A stretch of DNA of 26,010 nucleotides from a virus, in the IMG/VR virus record IMGVR_UViG_3300031539_000274, positions 1 to 26,010 of that record. The stretch is one strand, 5' to 3'. How positions within the stretch are numbered: the first letter of the stretch is position 1; each line of letters starts with the position of its first letter. A model generated the notes under the pieces. The model ran no database searches. It was given only the letters and a program-made list of their open reading frames with translations, and was not told where the DNA came from. Of the stretch, positions 1-6,027 are shown in pieces. The position numbers and the translations under genes were made by a program.

Positions 1-1
1 G

Positions 2-1615
2 AAGAACCCGAGGAAGCTATTCACCGGGCCGAAGCGCGACGAGCTCATGGCGTCGATCAAAGAGAAGGGCGTCATCGAGCCGATCATCGTCAGGCCGAAG
101 AAGTTCAAGAACACGAACTACGAGATCGTCGCCGGCGAGAGGCGGTTCCTTGCCTCGGAGATGCTCGGCCTGAAGACGATCCCCGCGATCGTCCGGGAGC
201 TGACCGACGAGCAGGCTTTCGAATTCATGCTGATCGAAAACCTGCAGCGGGAGGATCTGACAGAATTCGAGGAGGCGGAGAGCTTCCGGCTTTACGTCGG
301 AAAGCATGGCGAGGAAGGAATCCGGGAGCTCGGCCAGAAGACCGGGATATCGCCGCGGTACATACGGCGCCGGCTGGCGGTCCTGGGTCTCCCGGGATAC
401 ACGATTGAGGCCTGGAAGAAAGACCGGATCCGGTACGGGCACCTTGAGCAGCTCCTCCGGGTCAAGCAGTCGCCCGCGAAGGTCAAAGAATTTTTCAAGA
501 TGGCCTCGGAGGTTGACCGATGGGACGGCCCGACGACCGTCGAGGAGCTCAAGCGGCGGATTGACAACGAGTCGCCGGCACTCAAGCTGGCATATTTCCC
601 GGTCACTCCGGAGGGCTGCGGGTCATGTCCGAAAAACTCGATGGTCCAGCGGGAGCTGTTCGGTATTGACGACGCCCAGGCCTCCCGCTGCCTCGACCCC
701 GCCTGCTTCAAGAAAAAGCAGAACGACTGGCTCCTCGCGCATTGGAAAGAATCCCCGCCCGGGAAGAAATACGGGACGAACGGGTTCAAGTTCCGGGACA
801 AGGTTCAGTATAACGATCACGAGTCGGTCCGCTATCATTTCAAGCCGGACGAAAAATGCAAGGCCTGTCCCCATTTCCTGACGATCATCCACGAGACGGG
901 CGAGCCGGCCCAGGGCGACGAGCAGGAGTGCTTCAACAAACCCTGCTTTCGCTCCCGGCTGGCGAAGATGAGGGGCCCCATCTCGGAGAAGGAGAAGCAA
1001 GAGCGGAAGCCGGGCGACGTCCGAGTCTCCTGGCACGGCGAATATTTCCGCGACGTCTTCCTCGAGACGCGGATCCCCCAGGCCCTCGAGGGGCTCTCGC
1101 CGGGCTCGCAGGAAATGCTGACGCTCCTCTTCGTGGTGGCGCTCCATGGGAATGTCAACGCCCGGGAGGCGGTCGGCAGAGCGCTCAAGATCAATGATGC
1201 CGGCCAGTGGATGAACCAGGCGCAGTGCTACGCGAAGATCTTGGAGCTGCCCTACCCCGAGGTCGACAAGCTCATCCCGGAGGCGGTCAAGGCGATCGTG
1301 ATGGAGGGTCCGCACGTCGGTGACTACAGCGGCTTCGGGACAACGAACCGTTTCTCGGCGGCCCGGTTTCTGGGGATCGACGTCGGCAAAGAGTGGGTGA
1401 TAACCGAGGAGTACCTGCAGAAGAAAACGCGGGCCGAGATCCTGGAGTTCGGGAAGAAACTCAAGATCTTCGCCGATGCGAAGGCGAAGGCATATCTCCA
1501 GAAGAAACTCAAGGGCCGCGATGTCGACAAGCTCAAGAAGGGCGAGCTCGTGGACCTGGTCCTAAAGTCGGGCGTCGAGCTCGTGGGGAAAGTGCCGGCC
1601 GAGATTCTGAAGTAG
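2..1615 (+). CDS. ParB/Spo0J-like partition protein with two Cys clusters (5' truncated)
   Basis: The frame is open to the left edge of the window: codons from base 2 already read as the ParB signature NPRKLF, so the ATG at 47 is internal and the gene starts outside. Residues counted from that ATG: ParB nuclease/CTPase-type domain with GERR at about 30-33 and the second box ENLQRED at 64-70, then a KorB-like helix-turn-helix at about 91-116. Two similar cysteine clusters follow, each CxxC, about 20 residues, then CxxxxC (C191/194/215/220 and C271/274/295/300), probably zinc sites; this Cys-rich extension is known from plasmid and phage ParB-like proteins. The C-terminal quarter is Lys-rich and helical. 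No ParA is visible in the window. Role could be partition, DNA-binding regulation or genome organisation during replication; the family call is firm, the role inferred. Confidence 0.9.
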   Translation, partial: KNPRKLFTGPKRDELMASIKEKGVIEPIIVRPKKFKNTNYEIVAGERRFLASEMLGLKTIPAIVRELTDEQAFEFMLIENLQREDLTEFEEAESFRLYVGKHGEEGIRELGQKTGISPRYIRRRLAVLGLPGYTIEAWKKDRIRYGHLEQLLRVKQSPAKVKEFFKMASEVDRWDGPTTVEELKRRIDNESPALKLAYFPVTPEGCGSCPKNSMVQRELFGIDDAQASRCLDPACFKKKQNDWLLAHWKESPPGKKYGTNGFKFRDKVQYNDHESVRYHFKPDEKCKACPHFLTIIHETGEPAQGDEQECFNKPCFRSRLAKMRGPISEKEKQERKPGDVRVSWHGEYFRDVFLETRIPQALEGLSPGSQEMLTLLFVVALHGNVNAREAVGRALKINDAGQWMNQAQCYAKILELPYPEVDKLIPEAVKAIVMEGPHVGDYSGFGTTNRFSAARFLGIDVGKEWVITEEYLQKKTRAEILEFGKKLKIFADAKAKAYLQKKLKGRDVDKLKKGELVDLVLKSGVELVGKVPAEILK

Positions 1616-1623
1616 GCGAAGAG

Positions 1624-1761
1624 ATGAGCGAACTACGATTGTGTCACTGCTGCATGGGCGATAGGTACTTCTGGGACTGCGGGAAGAAGCGGACGTGCTC
1701 CCATTGCCACGGCTCTGGAGTCGAGCCGGACGAGGATGAAGAGGAAGACGGCGATGAGTAG
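1624..1761 (+). CDS. small zinc-ribbon-like protein
   Basis: A 45-aa protein starting 9 nt after the ParB stop. It carries CHCC near residue 7, a further Cys at about 19, then CSHCHGSG, which is the CxxCxGxG motif of DnaJ-type zinc fingers, and ends in an acidic tail of Asp/Glu. Such tiny Cys-rich proteins are common in phage early regions. It lies in the same direction as its neighbours and its last 8 nt overlap the next gene. No function can be given beyond probable zinc binding. Confidence 0.6.
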   Translation: MSELRLCHCCMGDRYFWDCGKKRTCSHCHGSGVEPDEDEEEDGDE

Positions 1762-1945
1762 ACCAAGGTTCAGAATCCGGGCCATCCTCGTCGCGTTTCT
1801 CTGCCTCGTGGTCCTGGCCGCGATCGCCTTCCTCGTCGTCGTGGGCATCGACGAAAGGACGTCCCGCCATGAAAACGAGTGGGCGAAGCAGCGCCAGGGG
1901 ATCGTCCAGGAGAGCCCGAGCGTGAAGCCGAGCGATGGAGATTAA
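1754..1945 (+). CDS. small single-pass membrane protein
   Basis: A 63-aa protein with a basic N-terminus, one strong hydrophobic segment (about residues 9-30) and a charged C-terminal tail. I prefer ATG 1754 over the ATG at 1736 because GAGGAAG at 1741-1747 sits six bases before it. It overlaps the preceding small gene. The topology (short N-in, one TM, charged tail) would fit an accessory lysis or membrane protein, but there is no family match I can name. Confidence 0.55.
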   Translation: MSRPRFRIRAILVAFLCLVVLAAIAFLVVVGIDERTSRHENEWAKQRQGIVQESPSVKPSDGD

Positions 1946-1965
1946 ACCAAGCAGGAGGAATTGAG

Positions 1966-2424
1966 ATGATCTATCTCGAGATCAGCGGCCGCACGCCCGG
2001 CAAAAAGACTTCCCAGAAAATCATCCGGCTGAAAAGCTCCGGGAGAACCAAGCTCCTTCCAAACCCCAAATATTCGGAATGGGAAGGTCGGGCGGTCCTC
2101 GAGCTCAAAGGCCAGAAGATCCGCGAGGAAATCGAAACGATCGACTACCCGGTGAACCTCATGGCCCTTATCTATCGTTGGCCGGGGAGGAGTGCGGACC
2201 TAATCAACCTCCTGCAGTTGATCTGCGACGTCCTTGAGGGATCCGGAATCATCAAGAACGATTCCCTCATCGCCTACCTCAACGGCTCCAGGATCCTGCC
2301 GGCCGATTGTCCCGAGGACGAGAGGGCCGAGATCTATATCCTTGACAGGCCAGAGACTCGGGAGACCTTCGGGGATATCTGCATAAAGGAAAGCGAAATC
2401 GAAACGAAAGGAGGTGACGCATGA
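1966..2424 (+). CDS. rusA-like: RusA-like Holliday-junction resolvase
   Basis: A 152-aa protein started at ATG 1966 after AGGAGG at 1953-1958. The middle of the protein has the RusA pattern: a beta strand, then ADLINLL, CDVLEG and a NDSLI segment, placing three acidic residues as in the Asp triad of RusA that binds Mg2+, followed by a C-terminal strand AEIYIL. Length is close to the usual 120-150 aa. RusA-type enzymes cut four-way junctions symmetrically and are used by phages to clear recombination intermediates before packaging. Its stop overlaps the next start as ATGA. Confidence 0.75.
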   Translation: MIYLEISGRTPGKKTSQKIIRLKSSGRTKLLPNPKYSEWEGRAVLELKGQKIREEIETIDYPVNLMALIYRWPGRSADLINLLQLICDVLEGSGIIKNDSLIAYLNGSRILPADCPEDERAEIYILDRPETRETFGDICIKESEIETKGGDA

Positions 2425-2627
2425 AACCATATTTTTTTGCCGTTGCTATCATTGTTATTGGATGTGCCATTGGTTTGATCGTCAGGGCGCTGGACAAAAG
2501 GGGCGGCGTTTGTAGGGGCAAGAAAACTCCGCCGCACCCGTTCTCCGGTTTCCGTTGGCCGGACCCGCCGGAGGATGATGACTATCCACCAACCACGGCA
2601 AAAGAAGGAAGGCAATATGATGATTGA
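2421..2627 (+). CDS. small membrane protein
   Basis: A 68-aa protein with one N-terminal hydrophobic helix (about residues 4-22) and a soluble Pro-rich, acidic tail ending in GRQYDD. Very strong ribosome binding site AAGGAGGTGA just upstream, coupled by an ATGA overlap to the resolvase gene. The 18 bases around its start recur exactly at the start of the next gene (2627-2644). Function unknown. Confidence 0.6.
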   Translation: MKPYFFAVAIIVIGCAIGLIVRALDKRGGVCRGKKTPPHPFSGFRWPDPPEDDDYPPTTAKEGRQYDD

Positions 2628-2639
2628 AGGAGGTGACGC

Positions 2640-3023
2640 ATGAAGCGTCTTAAAGTTTTCGTTTTTCTCTCGGTCATGCTCTGCGCTCTGTTCTCTCTCG
2701 GTTTCGCGCAGGGAGAGGAGGGCTTCCATTTCGACATTGACCAGGCGATCCTGGCGTCGATCATGACGGTCGGCGGCCTCGGGGTTATTGCTATAACCCA
2801 GCTTGTCAAGAATGCCCTGGTGAAGCTCTTCAATGTGGTCAAGGACAAAGTCAAGGATGTCCTGGGCTACGTCTCATCCCTCGTCGTGAGCGCGGGAGCG
2901 ACGGCTTTCATCCTGCTCCAGGCCAAGAAGTTCGCGTGGCTCCCACTATTGGGCTACACGGTTTACGTCTGGCTGGAGTCGAACCAGATCTTCAAAGTCG
3001 TCAAAAAGCCAAGCGTAGCATGA
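2640..3023 (+). CDS. multi-pass membrane protein, possible holin
   Basis: A 127-aa protein with a typical signal-peptide-like N-terminus (hydrophobic core at about 5-22 followed by FAQ/GEE), then hydrophobic helices at about 36-56, 75-95 and 100-113. Strong ribosome binding site GGAGGTGA. Small size and three or four membrane segments fit phage holins, but it lies 1.4 kb from the endolysin and shows no named family motif, so holin is only a suggestion. An alternative is a phage-encoded membrane protein acting in exclusion. Confidence 0.6.
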   Translation: MKRLKVFVFLSVMLCALFSLGFAQGEEGFHFDIDQAILASIMTVGGLGVIAITQLVKNALVKLFNVVKDKVKDVLGYVSSLVVSAGATAFILLQAKKFAWLPLLGYTVYVWLESNQIFKVVKKPSVA

Positions 3024-3031
3024 CCCGCGAG

Positions 3032-3066
3032 GGGGGCGGGCAGCACAACCGCGGCCGCCCGTCCCC
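3032..3066 (+). other. GC-rich hairpin between genes
   Basis: The 10-nt arms GGGGGCGGGC (3032-3041) and GCCCGTCCCC (3057-3066) can pair with one G-U wobble around a 15-nt loop. No run of T follows; instead the ribosome binding site of the next gene begins at once. It may stabilise or process the mRNA rather than end transcription. Confidence 0.45.
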
Positions 3067-3090
3067 TGCAGGAGAGGAAGGAGAGAAATT

Positions 3091-3348
3091 ATGGCTGAGA
3101 AAAAGAGCTTGAAAAAGCAGGTCCAGGCTGATCTCGAGAAGATAACAGTCGAGGCGACTCCCGAGAAGGAGCCGAACCTGTTCGGGAAAAAAGACGAACT
3201 CATTAACGCCATATCGACTGAGATGGCGGACCTGACGACGAGAGCCGAGGCATTGGAAAAACGGATCGAGTCGGCCGAGGAGATGAAAGGGGATCTTGAA
3301 GGCCGGCTTCATAACCTCAGGTTATTGCTCAAAGACCTCCGGGGGTGA
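3091..3348 (+). CDS. coiled-coil protein, unknown function
   Basis: An 85-aa, highly charged, almost entirely helical protein with heptad-like spacing of Leu/Ala from about residue 40 to the end. The start ATG follows the purine-rich leader GGAGAGGAAGGAGAGAAAT at 3071-3089, repeated exactly before the next gene. No recognisable family. It lies between membrane-protein genes and a putative regulator. Confidence 0.6.
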   Translation: MAEKKSLKKQVQADLEKITVEATPEKEPNLFGKKDELINAISTEMADLTTRAEALEKRIESAEEMKGDLEGRLHNLRLLLKDLRG

Positions 3349-3389
3349 CCTGACCGCCGGCGGGAAAGAGGAGAGGAAGGAGAGAAATC

Positions 3390-3890
3390 ATCAACAACCT
3401 TCGCGAGCTGAGACTGCGGGCCGGGCTGAGCCAAAGCAAACTCGGCCGGTTGAGCGGAATTAGTCCGTCAGCCATTTGTATAATCGAGGCAGGAAAAACA
3501 AAGCCAAGAGACCTGACCCGGAGAAAGATACTTCAGGCTCTTCCCGGGACCCAAAAGGAAAACGAACAGCCTGAGCAGGACTATCCCGGGGTTCATCCTT
3601 TCGGCGAAATCCTGGGCCGCGATGAATTCTTCCGCCGCCTCAAGCCGAAGATGAACGAAAAGCTGAAGGTCTTTTTCAGCGGGCCCCTGATCTTCACGCT
3701 CGTTGACAACGCCGAATTTTTCTCCCGGCAGCGATACTACCCGGGCGACTTCGCGACCGCCGTGCAGGTCCTGGGTGAGCTGCTGAGGGCGCAGAGACGA
3801 TTATTCATGCCGGACGTCGCGGAGGATGCCGGTGAGGGAGCAGGGCTCAGCAGGAAGCGAGCCCGCCGAGAGTTTAAGAGAAGCATTTAA
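3390..3890 (+). CDS. XRE-family HTH protein, probable ATC start
   Basis: About 166 aa. The N-terminus is a Cro/C1-type helix-turn-helix: LRELR, then LSQSKLGRLSGISPSAICIIEAGKTKP (shown only to locate it at 3399-3500). The only ATG/GTG/TTG in frame before 3500 is TTG 3450, which would delete half the domain; an in-frame stop at 3351-3353 limits the upstream side. The 19-nt leader at 3370-3388 is identical to the one before the gene at 3091, and aligning them puts ATC 3390 exactly where that gene has ATG. The C-terminal 115 residues are not recognised. Probably a regulator of this module. CTG 3408 or 3414 are less likely starts. Confidence 0.7.
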   Translation: MNNLRELRLRAGLSQSKLGRLSGISPSAICIIEAGKTKPRDLTRRKILQALPGTQKENEQPEQDYPGVHPFGEILGRDEFFRRLKPKMNEKLKVFFSGPLIFTLVDNAEFFSRQRYYPGDFATAVQVLGELLRAQRRLFMPDVAEDAGEGAGLSRKRARREFKRSI

Positions 3891-3913
3891 CTGGGGAGGA
3901 AGGAGAGGAAAAA

Positions 3914-4261
3914 TTGTCCGAGGCCGCCATTAAGAAGGAACTAAACCGTATAAAGAAAGCCATCATCACCCATCTCCGCAATGCGGATTATAAGATCATC
4001 CGCTGCACCAATGATCCCGTCTGCGCTATCGGGGCCCGGGAAAATGAGTGGCGTTGCATCGTTGGCCATCTCCGGTCCATTTCCCATGAGATAGTGAAGG
4101 AGCTTGAGAGCCTCCCGTGCCCGGACCATAGGATTATCAAGAAAGAGATTTGGCTGCGGAATAAGGGAGAGGTCCAATTCTATAAGCTATTGTGGGATCC
4201 CGGAAAGCATGCCTGGGTCGACCAGTTCGGTGAAGTCATCCGCTTCAAGCCGGACTCCTAA
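3914..4261 (+). CDS. unknown 115-aa protein (TTG start)
   Basis: Starts at TTG 3914 behind the strong purine-rich site GGGGAGGAAGGAGAGG (3893-3908). Helical N-terminal third, then a compact segment with GARENEWRC, a Cys-Pro-Asp-His stretch and EIWLRNKGE followed by Trp-rich strands. The spacing of acidic residues and Lys would allow a small PD-(D/E)xK-like fold, but I cannot assign it. It is the last gene before the promoter-like element at 4276. Confidence 0.6.
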   Translation: MSEAAIKKELNRIKKAIITHLRNADYKIIRCTNDPVCAIGARENEWRCIVGHLRSISHEIVKELESLPCPDHRIIKKEIWLRNKGEVQFYKLLWDPGKHAWVDQFGEVIRFKPDS

Positions 4262-4275
4262 AAACCCCGTCCTGC

Positions 4276-4346
4276 CGTCCGTTTCCCCCGCCATTTCGAG
4301 AATTACCCCCACTTCTTTGACTTCTTATAACCCCGCTCCTTAGAGT
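4276..4346 (+). repeat. intergenic element, copy A of a two-copy set
   Basis: About 70 nt directly after a stop codon that recur, diverged but collinear, at 15919-15990. Shared blocks: CGTCCGTTTCCCCCGCC, then TTCG, then TTACCCCC or TTTACCCCC, then TTGACT, CCCGCT and a CTTA block. Only single-base indels separate the copies. Each copy lies immediately upstream of an operon and ends in a sigma70-like -35/-10 pair. Confidence 0.75.
4317..4346 (+). promoter_or_regulatory. putative promoter for the lysis/envelope operon
   Basis: TTGACT (4317-4322), an 18-nt spacer, then TAGAGT (4341-4346). The weak -10 is offset by exact conservation of the spacing in the second copy at 15961-15990. The C-rich conserved block just upstream could bind a phage activator. 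Transcription would start near 4353, about 50 nt before the endolysin gene. Confidence 0.5.
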
Positions 4347-4363
4347 CAAGGCGTGGAGTAGTG

Positions 4364-4373
4364 TCATTAATGA
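4364..4373. promoter_or_regulatory. 10-bp perfect palindrome, possible operator
   Basis: TCATTAATGA is a perfect palindrome located just downstream of the predicted transcription start of the element at 4317. It is AT-rich in a GC-rich region. It could be an operator, but a 10-bp palindrome can occur by chance and no second copy was noticed at 15991-16165. Confidence 0.25.
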
Positions 4374-4403
4374 GTTAGTCGTCTGCCCAGGCGGAGGAGT
4401 CTT

Positions 4404-4772
4404 GTGACGAACACCGAGCACCGCGTCCTTTTCTTCCAGAAGCTCTGCCATTTCATACTTCAGGCTCAGTCCGGGGGGATCCTCCTCATGCCCTATTGGA
4501 TCAACAGGACGGCCGAGCAGCAGTTCGCGCTCTATCAACAGGGCAGGACGACGCCGGGCAGAATCGTCACGAACTGCGATGGCTACAAGAAGATCTCGAG
4601 GCACCAGCGTTGGCAAGCCGGCGACTTCGTCATCGTCGGGGACGACGGGAAGCTAATTTGGATGGCGACGGCCCGATACGAGCTCCTCGGCGAGATGTGG
4701 AGAAATCTGGGCGGGAAATGGGGAGGGGACTTCAAGACGCCGTCCCGGGACCTGGGGCACTTCGAGCTTTAG
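4404..4772 (+). CDS. M15-family peptidoglycan peptidase (endolysin)
   Basis: A 122-aa protein starting at GTG 4404 after GGAGGAG. It has the layout of VanY/CwlK-like M15 peptidases: QFALYQQGRTTPG, then SRHQRWQAGDF (the SxHxxGxAxD-type motif with Zn ligands His and Asp), a Glu in the following helix, YELLGEMWRNLGGKWGGD, and the C-terminal GHFEL with the last Zn-binding His. Such phage enzymes (for example T5 endolysin-type) cut L-Ala-D-Glu or similar bonds in the stem peptide. It is a single catalytic domain without a binding domain or signal peptide, so it should need a holin. First gene of the lysis/envelope operon. Confidence 0.85.
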   Translation: MTNTEHRVLFFQKLCHFILQAQSGGILLMPYWINRTAEQQFALYQQGRTTPGRIVTNCDGYKKISRHQRWQAGDFVIVGDDGKLIWMATARYELLGEMWRNLGGKWGGDFKTPSRDLGHFEL

Positions 4773-4780
4773 GAGAAAAA

Positions 4781-4969
4781 ATGACCGACCTTTCGAAGAT
4801 CCTGAATCTCCTCGACGAGGCCATTAGGATCGAGAAGAAAATCGAGGAAGCCATCGCCTCCGAGGGCGATATAAAACGGAGGGAGAAAATTGAGAAAGCA
4901 TTCAAGGATAAAAGCCTTACTGCAGACCAGCGCCGCGCTCTTATTGCTGATCTGCTTTATAAGCCTTAG
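4781..4969 (+). CDS. small helical protein downstream of endolysin
   Basis: A 62-aa, wholly charged helical protein without a membrane segment; start ATG 4781, with AGGAG overlapping the endolysin stop. Its last 80 nt are shared, in another frame, with the start of the lipoprotein gene. The position and overlap recall Rz/Rz1 pairs, but it lacks the N-terminal membrane anchor of an i-spanin, so that role is not supported. Unknown function. Confidence 0.55.
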   Translation: MTDLSKILNLLDEAIRIEKKIEEAIASEGDIKRREKIEKAFKDKSLTADQRRALIADLLYKP

Positions 4970-5225
4970 CCCGGCCTGCCACAGCTACAACCCGGCGCTC
5001 TATCCCTCCTACGACGTCCTGAATCCCGGGCCTGAGGTCAAAGCAAATCCTCTCGGATGGATTACCATTGACCCGGTGACGGGCGCGATCTCCGTGGAAT
5101 GGACGTCGACGGCCGAGCCTTACAAGAAAGACAGACTCACGGTCGTCAATGAGGCTTTCACCCTCTGGGTCTATGAGCTCAAGGAAGAGGTGAAGAAGCT
5201 GCGGGCGGAGCTGGCGAAGAAATGA
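4890..5225 (+). CDS. lipoprotein with C-terminal coiled coil, o-spanin-like
   Basis: A 111-aa protein starting at TTG 4890 behind GGAGGGAG (4878-4885), inside the 3' end of the preceding gene. Basic N-terminus, hydrophobic core at about 10-26 and an imperfect lipobox SPAC with Cys30. The mature part is short with Pro/Gly-rich loops and ends in a helix LKEEVKKLRAEL. A lipoprotein nested in a lysis region points to an outer-membrane spanin or lysis-accessory lipoprotein, which would suit a Gram-negative host. The lipobox lacks the usual Leu at -3. Confidence 0.6.
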   Translation: MRKHSRIKALLQTSAALLLLICFISLSPACHSYNPALYPSYDVLNPGPEVKANPLGWITIDPVTGAISVEWTSTAEPYKKDRLTVVNEAFTLWVYELKEEVKKLRAELAKK

Positions 5226-5251
5226 ACCCGTTTAATGTGAGGAGGTCCATT

Positions 5252-5668
5252 ATGAAAAAGTGGCTGTACATAGCCCTGGCCATTCTGGCCATCGTCGTCA
5301 TCGCTGCTGTCGCCTTCTTCATCGGCCAGGAGAATCCGCCGATCACGAAGACCGCGATTGTGACGGTTGAGGTCCGTCCTTCGCCGAGCTTTACCCTGGA
5401 AGTTACCCCGGAAAACATCATCACGTACCCGAACCGAACGATCGCATTTAACGCGCTCTGCACGGGGACCAATGAATTCGCCGGGGTCGTCATTATGTCC
5501 GCAAGCGGGCTGCCGGCTGGGGTTACGGTGGAGTTCTTCCCGTCCAGCACGTTCACGTTGGGGCTAGAGCCGAGGGGTGTCCAAATAAACATCACGTTCC
5601 CGGACGACCAGGCGCTCGTCGGTATCCACACTCTAACCGTGAAGGCGGTCTCGACGAACTACAACTGA
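5252..5668 (+). CDS. membrane-anchored Ig-like (NEW3-type) surface protein
   Basis: 138 aa from ATG 5252, chosen over ATG 5222 because GAGGAGGT (5239-5246) precedes it. One N-terminal signal-anchor helix (about residues 3-24), then a beta-rich ectodomain of about 100 residues with the pattern SGLPAGVTVEF and later GIHTLTVKA, typical of NEW3/COG1470-like Ig-fold domains found in secreted bacterial proteins. It probably sits on the outer face of the inner membrane or in the periplasm. In a phage, such a protein may serve exclusion or conversion; this is inference. Confidence 0.6.
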   Translation: MKKWLYIALAILAIVVIAAVAFFIGQENPPITKTAIVTVEVRPSPSFTLEVTPENIITYPNRTIAFNALCTGTNEFAGVVIMSASGLPAGVTVEFFPSSTFTLGLEPRGVQINITFPDDQALVGIHTLTVKAVSTNYN

Positions 5669-5679
5669 GGCCCGATGCA

Positions 5680-6027
5680 ATGATCCAGGACAAGCTCCCC
5701 CAAATAAGCCTCGAGGCGATTAAGATCCCGGCTTATGGCGTATTTATGCTTCTGGTTTTGGATAAGGTGCTTGCCTGGACGCTGAAATGGAAAGACAGGA
5801 AGGCGGATAAAAACTGCAACGGCAAGGACGGGAAGAAGCCTGTCTGCATGGAATCGGTCCCCTGGGCCCTCCATTCCAAGACGACTGAGGATCTGAAACT
5901 CTGCGCCGAGAAGACTGTCGACCTTCAGACGAAGACGCTGATTGCCCTGCACAGACTGGCCGACGCCGGCGAGGCACAGGCGACGGCGATCCAGGGCCTG
6001 GGAGAGAAGCTCACCAAGCAGCCATGA
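5680..6027 (+). CDS. single-pass membrane protein, unknown
   Basis: A 115-aa protein with an amphipathic N-terminus, one membrane segment at about residues 15-34 (YGVFMLLVLDKVLAW), a basic stretch with two Cys, and a long helical C-terminus. The ribosome binding site is weak. Its stop overlaps the next ATG (ATGA), tying it to the ParB/PP-loop fusion gene. Membrane plus long helix resembles small phage holin or i-spanin proteins, but no family motif is seen. Confidence 0.55.
   Translation: MIQDKLPQISLEAIKIPAYGVFMLLVLDKVLAWTLKWKDRKADKNCNGKDGKKPVCMESVPWALHSKTTEDLKLCAEKTVDLQTKTLIALHRLADAGEAQATAIQGLGEKLTKQP

Noticed and set aside
3032-3066. GC-rich hairpin as an intrinsic terminator
   Set aside because: No T-run follows and a strong ribosome binding site begins within a few bases.
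4781-4969. i-spanin (Rz) role for the 62-aa protein
   Set aside because: It has no N-terminal membrane segment, which i-spanins require.
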